Assembly (NCBI GenBank): GCA_035505975.1
Contig: DATJQJ010000050.1
Location: forward strand, 1 to 35,319
Length of the DNA: 35,319 bases
Source of the DNA: CAIKOD01 sp035505975
GTDB lineage: Archaea; Halobacteriota; Methanomicrobia; Methanomicrobiales; Methanospirillaceae
Direction: 5' to 3'
Shown piece by piece: positions 16,698 to 24,531 of this stretch. Each line of letters opens with the position of its first letter. Within the stretch, counting starts at the first letter, position 1. The position numbers and the translations under genes are program-made. The notes under the pieces were generated by a model. That model did not search any database. It was not told where the DNA came from and saw only the letters and a program-made list of their open reading frames with translations.

Positions 16698-17888
16698 ATG
16701 GTTATGGTTGTCCAGTCATTAATTCCTGATGTCTACGCAGTAGGTGCAAACGATTTTGATCGGCGCTTATTTGATGCATTGATACCTTTGCCGCACGGGA
16801 CGAGTTATAATGCCTATATCGTGAAAGGCACCGAAAAGACAGTACTTATCGATACGGTGGACCCCACAAAGGAATTCGACCTGGTGTGCAACCTCGTACG
16901 GCTTGGGATCAGTGCGATTGATTACATTATCGTCAACCACGCAGAGCAGGACCATTCCGGTTCGCTCCCGATGATCCTCGAGATCTTTCCCAACGCAAAG
17001 GCCGTGACCAACGATAAATGCAAGGAGATCTTACAGGAACACTTCGATATCGATGACGACCGTTTCCTGGTAATAAAAGACCGCGAAATCCTTTCTCTTG
17101 GGAATAAATCCCTCGAGTTTATTCTGGCCCCGTGGGTGCACTGGCCGGAAACGATGCTGACCTATCTTCGGGAAGACCGTATCCTCTTTTCCTGCGACCT
17201 GTTTGGATCGCACTCTGCCGCAAGCGATCTGTTTGTTAAGGATTTCAACCAGCTATACCCCCTTGCCAAGCGGTATTACGCAGAGATCATGATGCCGTTC
17301 CGGTCATCTATCAGGGGGCACATCGAAAAAATCAGCGGACTTGCGATCGACTATATCGCCCCTAGTCATGGCCCGGTGTACAATAAACCATCGGATATTG
17401 TCGATGCCTACCGGGACTGGACATCGGATCTGGTTAAGAATGAGGTGGTGATCGCCTATGTCTCGATGCACGGCAGCACGCAAAAAATGGTTGACTATTT
17501 CACAGGCGCCCTCATAGACCGCGGGGTAACGGTAAAGCCCTACAACCTGACCGTTACCGATACCGGTGAACTCGCTACCGCGATCGTCGATGCAGCAACG
17601 ATAGTCCTTGCAACACCGACGGTGTTGTTCGGTCCGCATCCCCTGGCCGTCTATGTCACCTATCTTACGAATATACTGCGGCCGAAGGCGAGGTTTATGT
17701 CGGTCATCTGTTCCTTTGGATGGGGAGGGAAGGCACCCGATATGATGCAGGAGATGCTGACCCACTTAAAACCCGAATTCATCGACCCGGTAGTCGTGAA
17801 GGGAGCACCTGACGAGGAAGCCTTCCGGGCACTCGATGCACTGGCCGACGCTGTTGCAAATCGTCACAAGGGGATTGGGATCCTTTGA
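16698..17888 (+). CDS. fprA: F420H2 oxidase / flavodiiron protein FprA
   Basis: Reduces O2 to water in the cytoplasm with electrons from F420H2, an oxygen defence of methanogens. The 396 residues comprise an N-terminal metallo-beta-lactamase-like diiron domain and a C-terminal flavodoxin domain. Iron ligands are seen in HAEQDH (residues 81-86), His148 (APWVHWPETM), Asp167 (FSCDLFG) and His224 (IAPSHGPVY). The FMN loop is AYVSMHGSTQKMV (about 253-265), followed by ATPTVLFGPHP and SFGWGGKAP. Full length. Coupled with rubredoxin upstream; phosphoribulokinase follows after 132 bases. Confidence 0.93.
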   Translation: MVMVVQSLIPDVYAVGANDFDRRLFDALIPLPHGTSYNAYIVKGTEKTVLIDTVDPTKEFDLVCNLVRLGISAIDYIIVNHAEQDHSGSLPMILEIFPNAKAVTNDKCKEILQEHFDIDDDRFLVIKDREILSLGNKSLEFILAPWVHWPETMLTYLREDRILFSCDLFGSHSAASDLFVKDFNQLYPLAKRYYAEIMMPFRSSIRGHIEKISGLAIDYIAPSHGPVYNKPSDIVDAYRDWTSDLVKNEVVIAYVSMHGSTQKMVDYFTGALIDRGVTVKPYNLTVTDTGELATAIVDAATIVLATPTVLFGPHPLAVYVTYLTNILRPKARFMSVICSFGWGGKAPDMMQEMLTHLKPEFIDPVVVKGAPDEEAFRALDALADAVANRHKGIGIL

Positions 17889-18020
17889 CCGGGTCGTCTT
17901 TCGCGGAACCGGAGGAAGAACAGGAACCCTTGTTACGCAGAACAACCAGGATCCGGTTTTATCATGGATTACCGAATATACCGGATCATCACCTGTCGAA
18001 AACGATAGCGCCGCAATATC

Positions 18021-19004
18021 ATGGATCTTCGTAATTTCAGGGAAGTAATCGCAGGATCTCCCTGTATTTTTATTATCGGGGTTGCGGGAGACAGCGGTTC
18101 CGGAAAAACCACCTTTACGAACGCGATACGCCGGATTTTCGGGACCGATCTGGTCTCTACGGTCACGCTGGACGATTATCACCTCCATGATCGGATTACC
18201 CGGAAAAAAATGGCAGTCACGCCGTTGGCACCGGAGGCAAACGACCTTGCAGGCCTCGAACGGGATATTGCCACTCTTAAATCCGGGAAGCCTGTTGAAA
18301 AGAAACGTTATGACCACAATACAGGAACGTTCGAAGGGCCGTTCACATTCAGTCCGACTAAAATTATCATTTTCGAAGGGCTCCATACGTTGTTTACACC
18401 CCGTCTCCGCGAACTGCTCGATTTCTCGCTTTTCGTTGACCCGGCCCCTGCGGTGAAATATGAATGGAAAAGAAAGAGGGATACCAGTGCGAGAGGCTAC
18501 TCGGAAGCCGAAGTCAGAGACGAAATAACACGGCGGATCTCTGATTACGAGACCTTTATCGCACCCCAGATGCTGTTTGCCGATGCAGTGATTGGCATCG
18601 GTTACTCGGTATTCGGCCAAAACCTCGGACAGGAAAAAAATATCTACCGGGTGCACCTGTCCCAGGTCCCTCTTGAAAAACAGATAGGGGAGATCGGTCT
18701 CAATATTGATCTCTTCTCCCTGCTCTCGATGTCTGACCGTGAATTTATCCTCGAATACTCTGTGAGGGAGATAGGGGGGAGAAAGATGGGGGACCTCTTA
18801 TTCGATGGGGAACTGCCTCACGAAACGGTGAAGAGATTGTTAGGCGGGATCGAAGAACAGACTTTGATCTGTCCATATCCCGGATACGGTACGACCCGCT
18901 GGGTAACGGCAGGGGAGATCGTCCAGCTCATCCTCGCCTGGCGAATCATCAACCGGCGTATCTTTATTGAAGATGAATGGAAAGGCACCTGTGGGTGCCA
19001 ATAG
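18021..19004 (+). CDS. prk: Archaeal phosphoribulokinase
   Basis: Phosphorylates ribulose 5-phosphate to ribulose 1,5-bisphosphate. In Methanospirillum hungatei and relatives this enzyme belongs to the reductive hexulose-phosphate pathway, a Calvin-like route working with archaeal RuBisCO. The 327-residue protein begins with a P-loop, GVAGDSGSGKTTF (residues 20-32), and continues with VTLDDYHLHDR, KKRYDHNTGTF and FEGLHTLF, as in the PRK/uridine kinase family. The C-terminus ends GTCGCQ. RuBisCO is not in the window. Start ATG 18021 has little ribosome-site signal; the 132-base gap to fprA leaves room for its own promoter. Confidence 0.88.
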   Translation: MDLRNFREVIAGSPCIFIIGVAGDSGSGKTTFTNAIRRIFGTDLVSTVTLDDYHLHDRITRKKMAVTPLAPEANDLAGLERDIATLKSGKPVEKKRYDHNTGTFEGPFTFSPTKIIIFEGLHTLFTPRLRELLDFSLFVDPAPAVKYEWKRKRDTSARGYSEAEVRDEITRRISDYETFIAPQMLFADAVIGIGYSVFGQNLGQEKNIYRVHLSQVPLEKQIGEIGLNIDLFSLLSMSDREFILEYSVREIGGRKMGDLLFDGELPHETVKRLLGGIEEQTLICPYPGYGTTRWVTAGEIVQLILAWRIINRRIFIEDEWKGTCGCQ

Positions 19005-19163
19005 CGATCCGGGCCCGTGCCGCGTTCCGCATTATTTTTCGGATCGGGAAATGTTGTCTCTTTGTGAAAATAAACCATAATGGTAATGTTCCGGCAACCT
19101 ACGCAACCTGATTTTCCTTAACATCAGAAAAATGAAATACCCGGGAGACCAATCAGATAAGTC

Positions 19164-19976
19164 ATGAAACAGATTGCCCTGTATGGTAAAGGCGGTATCG
19201 GTAAATCTACCACCTCGGCCAATTTATCGGCAGCCCTCGCTGAGAAAGGGTTGGATATTCTCCAGATCGGGTGCGATCCAAAACGGGACAGTACCCGTAT
19301 GCTCATGCAGGGAAGGTTCATCCCGACCGTAATGGACCTGGTCCGGGCGCAGGGCGACGGGCACATCCTCCTTAAAGACATCATGTATACGGGGTACCGG
19401 GGGGTCAGATGCGTGGAGGCCGGTGGTCCCGAGCCCGGAGTAGGGTGTGCAGGCCGGGGCATTATCGCAACATTCCAAATCCTTGAGCGACTTGGTGCTT
19501 TAAACGGGGACATCATCGTATACGACGTCCTCGGCGATGTCGTCTGTGGAGGGTTTGCGATGCCGATGCGGGAAGGATACGCCCAGGAAGTATACCTTGT
19601 AACGTCCGGCGAACTGATGTCCCTCTATGCCGCGAACAATATCTGCAAGGCGATTAAGCGGCTCTCGATACGGGCAAAAAACCTGTGCAGACTGGCCGGT
19701 GTTATTGGGAACGGCAAGAATATGGAACGGGAGGAGGATCTGGTACGCGAGTTTTCAGAACGAATCAACAGCCGGCTCGTCCAGTTTGTCCCGAGGGACA
19801 GGACAGTCCAGCTCGCCGAACTCCATAAGAAAACGGTAATAGAATATGCTCCCGAATCTTCCCAGGCGGCAATCTACCGAACCCTGGCATGTGAAGTATC
19901 GGGAAATGAACGGTTCACCATACCGACACCTCTCGAAACAGATGAGCTTGAAGACCTTGCCTTTGCCTATATCTAG
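19164..19976 (+). CDS. Nitrogenase-like Fe protein (NifH/CfbC/BchL superfamily)
   Basis: ATP-dependent electron donor with one [4Fe-4S] cluster between two subunits. The 270 residues keep every hallmark: P-loop YGKGGIGKSTT (7-17), switch residues in CDPKRDST (37-44), cluster ligands Cys95 (GPEPGVGCAGRG) and Cys128 (DVLGDVVCGGF), and YAANNICK (155-162). The D- and K-like genes follow with overlap, so it serves them first. It may also be the missing CfbC of F430 synthesis, since the cfb operon at 5253-9312 lacks one; sequence alone does not settle this. It is distinct from true NifH context: no nifE, nifN, nifB or glnB-like genes are nearby. The upstream region holds aaaataaacc (about 19067) as a possible TATA box. 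Confidence 0.88.
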   Translation: MKQIALYGKGGIGKSTTSANLSAALAEKGLDILQIGCDPKRDSTRMLMQGRFIPTVMDLVRAQGDGHILLKDIMYTGYRGVRCVEAGGPEPGVGCAGRGIIATFQILERLGALNGDIIVYDVLGDVVCGGFAMPMREGYAQEVYLVTSGELMSLYAANNICKAIKRLSIRAKNLCRLAGVIGNGKNMEREEDLVREFSERINSRLVQFVPRDRTVQLAELHKKTVIEYAPESSQAAIYRTLACEVSGNERFTIPTPLETDELEDLAFAYI

Positions 19977-20997
19977 GACCGGGGGCTGTACGTTAACAGG
20001 CGCCCTTGCCGTAACGACGTCTATTACCGACAGTGTTACCCTCATCCACGGACCGGATGGCTGCGCTCATCACAATTTTTCGTTGCTTCATGCGACGCTC
20101 CTGGACAACGGGAATGTACGGATCCCGCATATCATGTCATCCGGGTTGATGGAAGAAGATATCATATTCGGAGGGGAGCCATCTCTGGCCCGGGCGATTA
20201 TCCGGGCCTGCGAAGAACAACCCCGGATGATTTTTGTATTGTCCACCTGTATCACCGATACCATCGGAGATGACGTGAAAGGGATTTGCAGTGATTCGGG
20301 TGCGAATGTTCTTTACATCCCGACATCAGGGTTTTTCGGAGGTCAGTTTGAAGATGGTTTCTCTAATGCACTTATCACCATTGCACAATCGGTTGCAGGA
20401 AGAAAAAGATGCGAAAACCTCGTGAATGACGGAGAGGTCAGGGTAAATCTGATCGGTGAAAAAAACCTCGAATATGAGGTAGAGCAGAATTTCGATGAAA
20501 TCTGCAGGCTGCTGTCGCTACTTGGAGTCTCAGTAAACATCAGGTACGTCCATGAGATCAGGACTGATGATCTCGACAATCTTCCCCTCGCAGGCTTTAA
20601 TATTCTCAGGGAACCATCGCTCGCTGCCGTTGGAAAGCAATTACAGGGGCAGTTCGGCATGCCTTATGTCGATTCGTTTCCCATCGGGCTTCAGGGTACA
20701 CTGCAGTTTCTCCGGAATACCGCAAGGATTGCAGGTGCTCCCTGCGATGATGCGGTACGGAGCGAGACTGAATTCCAGCAGTCCATGGTTGATGAATTCT
20801 TAGATCTGGCTGGAAACAAGGTCCATTTTATCTCTCAGGGGTATCCATGCGAATCGGCAGCATTAGACGAGATCGTCAGGCGTACCGGATTATGCTGTCA
20901 GGAAGATGGTACAGACCTGCCGGCACCTGTTCCCTTCCCGATCGGCACAGCCGGGATCAGGAGGATGCTCCATCGCTGGCGGAGGGCATTGTCGTGA
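19942..20997 (+). CDS. Nitrogenase-like component 1, D-like subunit (uncharacterised)
   Basis: Shows three conserved cysteines at P-cluster-like spacing: Cys16 (TGGCTLTGA), Cys41 (IHGPDGCAHH) and Cys103 (VLSTCITDTIGDD). FGGEPSL and GFFGGQFEDGF are further component-1 signatures. About 351 residues, far below the roughly 480-500 of NifD; the last Rossmann subdomain seems shortened, ending soon after ISQGYPCES. No cysteine matching the FeMo-cofactor ligand is apparent. I chose ATG 19942, overlapping the Fe protein gene by 35 bases; no good ribosome site supports any start, and 19906 is possible. It presumably pairs with the K-like protein as a heterodimer. Not CfbD, which is encoded separately at 6626. 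Function unknown. Confidence 0.78.
   Translation: MSLKTLPLPISRTGGCTLTGALAVTTSITDSVTLIHGPDGCAHHNFSLLHATLLDNGNVRIPHIMSSGLMEEDIIFGGEPSLARAIIRACEEQPRMIFVLSTCITDTIGDDVKGICSDSGANVLYIPTSGFFGGQFEDGFSNALITIAQSVAGRKRCENLVNDGEVRVNLIGEKNLEYEVEQNFDEICRLLSLLGVSVNIRYVHEIRTDDLDNLPLAGFNILREPSLAAVGKQLQGQFGMPYVDSFPIGLQGTLQFLRNTARIAGAPCDDAVRSETEFQQSMVDEFLDLAGNKVHFISQGYPCESAALDEIVRRTGLCCQEDGTDLPAPVPFPIGTAGIRRMLHRWRRALS
20981..20985 (+). promoter_or_regulatory. Ribosome binding site of the K-like gene
   Basis: GGAGG eight bases before GTG 20994, within the last codons of the D-like gene. It fixes an unusual GTG start and indicates coupled translation of the two subunits. Confidence 0.75.
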
Positions 20998-22139
20998 CAT
21001 GGTGCATCAACCCGGTATGGCCATGTGCACTGAGCGGGGCGGTCAGCGCTCTCACCGGGTTTGATGGTATCGCTGTCGTTATCCACGGTTCAAGCGGCTG
21101 TTATTATTATCCGGCGACACTCCTCCACCGTGATCTTCATAGTACTTTTCTTGTCGAGCAGGACGTCGTATTCGGAGCCGGCGACCTTCTCAGGGAAGTC
21201 GTCTCCGCCATACACGGCCGGTACAAAAAAGTCGCGGTGGTAACCTCCTGTGTGCCTGCGGTCATGGGAGAGGATGTAAGGACGCATCTCGAAGGGTTCG
21301 ATGTAATGCTTATCGACAGCCCTGGTTTCCTCGGGGGGTTCGAGGCCGGGTACAGGGAAGCTGTCAGGGGTCTTCCCCTTCGTGTTGCGGGCGACCTTCC
21401 GGAGGTGAATGTCGAAGGAATAAACCTTGCAGACCCGTTTGGAAGAGGAAACCAGAGAGAAGCCTGCAGGTTCCTCGCAAGCATGGGGATCAACCCCGGG
21501 GTGATGTTCTGTCTCGACTCATTCGATCGCCTGGGTGCGGTAGCGCCACGTTCCATAAGCGTAAATCCCGATCTTAATATCCCGGGGAAGGGAAGCCTCG
21601 GATCGATACTCGGTATCGACGAGATGAAGAGGACGGTAAAACATCTCGCCGACACGGTTGACGGTGCCGATCCGGAGACTATTGAGAAGGAAATCAGGTC
21701 CGTCGATGAAACGATCACCCGGGCATCCGACAAGTATCTCAAGAGGCACGATCCTCCGTCGGTTGCAATTTTTTCAAGCTTTTCCTATGCACGGTTTGCC
21801 CGCGACACCCTGAAAAGATACCTGGATGCTGAGATCGTCTTTTGTGGATCCCGATCGAAAGATCCGGAATGTGATGCAGGGATTGAACATATCGTATCGC
21901 TGAACGGAATCACTGAAATCATCCGCATGACCGCTCCGGACCTGGTTATCGGGTCGTCGTTCGAACAGTCCCTGCAAGGAAGCTTTGCATTTTCCGGCAT
22001 TACACCTCCCCTGCGTGGTTCGATACGGTTGGCATCCAGGCCCATTGCGGGCACTGAAGGTCTGCTTGGGTTCATGGAAGACGTGTTGAATGCCAGTATG
22101 GATCGCAGGAAGAAAAGGAGTCCCGGCTCAATTTCTTAG
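20994..22139 (+). CDS. Nitrogenase-like component 1, K-like subunit (uncharacterised)
   Basis: A 381-residue partner of the D-like protein. The start is a GTG at 20994 whose last bases form the D-gene stop (GTGA), preceded by GGAGG eight bases upstream; this is well supported. Cysteines: Cys4, Cys11 (NPVWPCALSG), Cys36 (IHGSSGCYYY) and Cys86 (VVTSCVPAVMGED), of which the last three fit P-cluster ligands. The N-terminus CALSGAVSAL...IHGSSGC parallels the D-like protein, showing an old duplication. The C-terminal Rossmann region is intact (FSSFSYARFARDTL, APDLVIGSSFEQ, RPIAGTEGLLGFMED), unlike in the D-like protein. The His corresponding to the FeMo-cofactor ligand is not seen. Substrate unknown. 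Confidence 0.8.
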   Translation: MTWCINPVWPCALSGAVSALTGFDGIAVVIHGSSGCYYYPATLLHRDLHSTFLVEQDVVFGAGDLLREVVSAIHGRYKKVAVVTSCVPAVMGEDVRTHLEGFDVMLIDSPGFLGGFEAGYREAVRGLPLRVAGDLPEVNVEGINLADPFGRGNQREACRFLASMGINPGVMFCLDSFDRLGAVAPRSISVNPDLNIPGKGSLGSILGIDEMKRTVKHLADTVDGADPETIEKEIRSVDETITRASDKYLKRHDPPSVAIFSSFSYARFARDTLKRYLDAEIVFCGSRSKDPECDAGIEHIVSLNGITEIIRMTAPDLVIGSSFEQSLQGSFAFSGITPPLRGSIRLASRPIAGTEGLLGFMEDVLNASMDRRKKRSPGSIS

Positions 22140-22226
22140 GTAATCGGGGTCAACCAGTCTACCTGACCGGGGGTTGAGACAATGGGTCTTGACCCCTTTC
22201 ACTTTCACACCGTGCCTGTCAAGGCC

Positions 22227-22233
22227 TTATATA
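22227..22233 (+). promoter_or_regulatory. TATA box of the 144-aa hypothetical gene
   Basis: ttatata lies about 30-36 bases before ATG 22263 and supports that start over the upstream ATG at 22182. It suggests this gene has its own promoter and a very short leader. Confidence 0.5.
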
Positions 22234-22262
22234 CCACTTTTTTGAGAGAATATCTTTGGCAG

Positions 22263-22697
22263 ATGAGAACCGTCATGATAACAAAGGCAGGATACCTGAA
22301 AAAGACAGGCTATGCAGCAATTGATGACGAGGGTTCACCGCAAGAGATAATCGAACTCAGAATATATGGTGCCAAATTTGCGGTCCGGCTGGAGGAGCTC
22401 CGGGATACCCTCGAGAAGCACCAGACATCCAGGATTGAAAAGATATTCCAGAACTGGCAGCAATATCTCGGCGGTATTGCCGGACTGATGAGACTTTCAC
22501 AATCGGGAAGAGCCCTCGTCATTGAGATGGTCGAAGGGGGAAGGTTTACCGTACCCGTTGATGCTGTGTATACGGCACTATGCCGGAAGGATTCGTTTGC
22601 TCCGATCGGAGAACTTCCGGGACCAGTCCCGAGCTGGACAGGAAGGGGACGCAGGCTGGCTGAAGGCCAACAGACGATCCCGGCCGGCATTGTCTGA
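22263..22697 (+). CDS. Hypothetical protein downstream of the nitrogenase-like operon
   Basis: A 144-residue soluble protein that I do not recognise. The frame is open from 22182, but a TATA box at 22227-22233 makes ATG 22263 the likelier start (MRTVMITKAGYL). Visible traits: mixed charged and hydrophobic N-terminal half (EIIELRIYGAKFAVRLEELRDTLEKH) suggesting a beta-hairpin plus helix, a tryptophan in FQNWQQYLGG, and a proline- and glycine-rich basic tail. No cysteine motif, signal peptide or membrane segment. It follows the K-like gene by 123 bases on the same strand, which may or may not reflect a shared role. Confidence 0.6.
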   Translation: MRTVMITKAGYLKKTGYAAIDDEGSPQEIIELRIYGAKFAVRLEELRDTLEKHQTSRIEKIFQNWQQYLGGIAGLMRLSQSGRALVIEMVEGGRFTVPVDAVYTALCRKDSFAPIGELPGPVPSWTGRGRRLAEGQQTIPAGIV

Positions 22698-22820
22698 TGG
22701 TCTCACAGGATATTCCACAATACTTTATTTCCTGATATTTCATGCAATAAAATAATTTTTTCGCGATGATTGTCCTTATTTTTATTTTTCTTGGGAATTA
22801 TAGAGTGATTCAGATTTGGC

Positions 22821-22877
22821 GATAGTCCAGGGGATCTGCCCAAAAGCCAGCGGCGAACCTGGTTGGGACAGGACTGC
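22821..22877. repeat. Dispersed element, copy A
   Basis: Shares 17 identical bases (ggttgggacaggactgc, 22861-22877) with copy B at 28035-28051, plus two weaker blocks upstream in the same order (gatagtccag against gataatctgg; gggatctgccc against gggctccgccc). Immediately beyond, ccgggaat (22878-22885) and attcccgg (22892-22899) form a perfect 8-bp hairpin. It sits between the convergent hypothetical gene and leuB. Nature unknown. Confidence 0.5.
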
Positions 22878-22937
22878 CCGGGAATCGATGAATTCCCGGT
22901 TTCTCAAAACACCGGAAAAATATACGAATGAAATATT

Positions 22938-24053
22938 CTACCTGGAACGAATGCATTCCGCTACGGCATCTCCTGCCGCCGAGGTCGACAGCGTGCCGCC
23001 CATATCTTTTGGGACCTTGTTTTCCCTGATGCAGGAACCGAGAGCATCGACGATGGCTGCAGCTGCATCGGGTTCGCCGATATGGTCGAGCAGCATCGAC
23101 CCTGCCCAGATTGTCGCGAACGGGTTTGCGATATTTTTCCCCTTGTATTTCGGTGCGGAGCCATGGATCGGCTCGAACATAGATGTTCCTTCAGGATTGA
23201 TGTTCCCGCCAGGTGCGAGGCCGAGCCCGCCCTGTATCATTGCCCCGAGGTCGGTGATGATATCGCCGAACATGTTTGGAGTAACAACGACGTCGAACCA
23301 TTCGGGGTTCTTTACAAACCACATCGTTATGGCATCGACAAAATTGAACTCGCTCGTTACACCGGGATGATGCGTTGCACATTCGGCGAATACCTCCCGC
23401 CAGAGACCATACATGTCTGACAGCACATTCGCCTTGTCGACCGACGTGAGTTTCCGCCGCCTCTTTTCTGCGAGATTGAAGGCATAATCGATGACACGGC
23501 GGGCACCTTCCCGTGTAATCACTCCGATCTGGTACGCCACTTCTTCGGCATCGCTTTCTATGTCGAGTCCGAATTTGATCTGGTATAACTCCCTCTCCAC
23601 TTCGAGGAGCAGTTTCTGGTGATTTTTAAATCGCGAGCCGATACCGACGTAAAAATCTTCGGTATTCTCGCGGACAACAATGAAATTGATGTCAGCCGGT
23701 GTCTTTCCTGCGAGGGGAGTTGTTACTCCTTCGAGTAGCCGGATCGGTCGCAGATTGACATATTGGTCAAAATAAAAGCGCAGGTTTAACAGGATTCCCT
23801 TTTCAAGGATCCCTGGCTGGATTCGTTCATCGCCGATCGCACCAAAGTAGATTGCCGGGAACTTTGACAGTTCAGAGAGGTCCTCCCCGGTCAGCAGCTC
23901 TCCTGTCGCGAGGTAGCGGTCCGCCCCTATCCCGAAATCGGTCCATTCGATTGAGAAGTTGAATTTATCCCCGGCTGCATCAAGGACCTTCTTTCCTTCC
24001 CTGATGATTTCGGGACCGATCCCGTCCCCCCCTATCGATGCGACACGGTACAT
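22938..24053 (-). CDS. leuB: 3-isopropylmalate dehydrogenase (isocitrate/isopropylmalate dehydrogenase family)
   Basis: NAD-dependent oxidative decarboxylase; in this operon the substrate is probably 3-isopropylmalate for leucine synthesis. The 371 residues include VASIGGDGIGPEI at the N-terminus, LRFYFDQYVNLRPIRL, VVRENTEDFYVGIG, DKANVLSDMYGLW, and VVTPNMFGDIITDLGAMIQGG with the nucleotide-binding FEPIHGSAPKYKGKNIANP. The substrate region (FDQYVNLRP, FGAIGDERIQPG) looks closer to tartrate/D-malate dehydrogenases than to the shorter archaeal LeuB that I know, so alternative 2-hydroxyacid substrates cannot be excluded. Overlaps leuD by 22 bases; last gene of the operon. Confidence 0.85.
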   Translation of the reverse strand: MYRVASIGGDGIGPEIIREGKKVLDAAGDKFNFSIEWTDFGIGADRYLATGELLTGEDLSELSKFPAIYFGAIGDERIQPGILEKGILLNLRFYFDQYVNLRPIRLLEGVTTPLAGKTPADINFIVVRENTEDFYVGIGSRFKNHQKLLLEVERELYQIKFGLDIESDAEEVAYQIGVITREGARRVIDYAFNLAEKRRRKLTSVDKANVLSDMYGLWREVFAECATHHPGVTSEFNFVDAITMWFVKNPEWFDVVVTPNMFGDIITDLGAMIQGGLGLAPGGNINPEGTSMFEPIHGSAPKYKGKNIANPFATIWAGSMLLDHIGEPDAAAAIVDALGSCIRENKVPKDMGGTLSTSAAGDAVAECIRSR

Positions 24054-24529
24054 GCCGGGACCTCCTCAAGACCGATGGCATATTCGACCAACCCTCCTGC
24101 ATCGATAATTTCTTTTAAAAATTTAGGGATCGGTTCGATTGCCAACGTTCGTCCTTCGTTGATAAGATAACCACCATCCATGTCGACCATTACGCCCGTC
24201 CCTTCAAGTATAGATCCTGCCTCGGAGCATACGATCGGGAGCAGACCCACATTGATGGCGTTACGGTAAAAAATCCGGGCAAATGATTCTGCGACGATCA
24301 TGGTAATTCCGGCCCCCTTTAATGCGATGGGGGCATGTTCGCGCGAAGATCCACACCCGAAGTTTTTTCCGGCAACAATGACATCACCGACTTTCACTTC
24401 CCTTGCAAACTCATCTCTTGTGCCTTCAAACGCGTGTTTTGCAAGTTCCTTCGGGTCGTTCAGGATCAGGAACCTGCCCGGGACTATCGCATCGGTATCG
24501 ATATTGTCGCCAAATTTCCATATTCTCAT
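24032..24529 (-). CDS. leuD: 3-isopropylmalate dehydratase small subunit
   Basis: Swivel subunit of isopropylmalate isomerase. 165 residues with WKFGDNIDTDAIVPGRFL, GKNFGCGSSREHAPIALKGAG and ESFARIFYRNAINVGLLPI, all standard. The substrate-recognition loop reads FLILNDPKEL; a hydrophobic residue follows FL where homoaconitase (coenzyme B pathway) small subunits carry YLRT or similar. Together with SREHAP this points to isopropylmalate rather than homocitrate; this is inference from remembered families. Two bases after leuC and overlapping leuB. Confidence 0.88.
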   Translation of the reverse strand: MRIWKFGDNIDTDAIVPGRFLILNDPKELAKHAFEGTRDEFAREVKVGDVIVAGKNFGCGSSREHAPIALKGAGITMIVAESFARIFYRNAINVGLLPIVCSEAGSILEGTGVMVDMDGGYLINEGRTLAIEPIPKFLKEIIDAGGLVEYAIGLEEVPACTVSHR

Positions 24530-24531
24530 GA

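Noticed and set aside
19005..19163. NrpR-type nitrogen operator upstream of the nitrogenase-like operon
   Set aside because: No GGAA-N6-TTCC or GGTA-N6-TACC palindrome was found when reading the leader.
19164..22139. A true nitrogen-fixing nifHDK operon
   Set aside because: Subunits are about 350-380 aa rather than 480-520, FeMo-cofactor ligands are not seen, and nifB, nifE, nifN and glnB-like genes are absent from the neighbourhood.
22821..22940. In-frame continuation of LeuB beyond its TAG stop (about 50 codons) as a readthrough or pyrrolysine product
   Set aside because: The LeuB protein is already full length, the extension resembles no domain, and no Pyl genes are seen in the window; coincidence with the dispersed element explains the AVLSQPG peptide.
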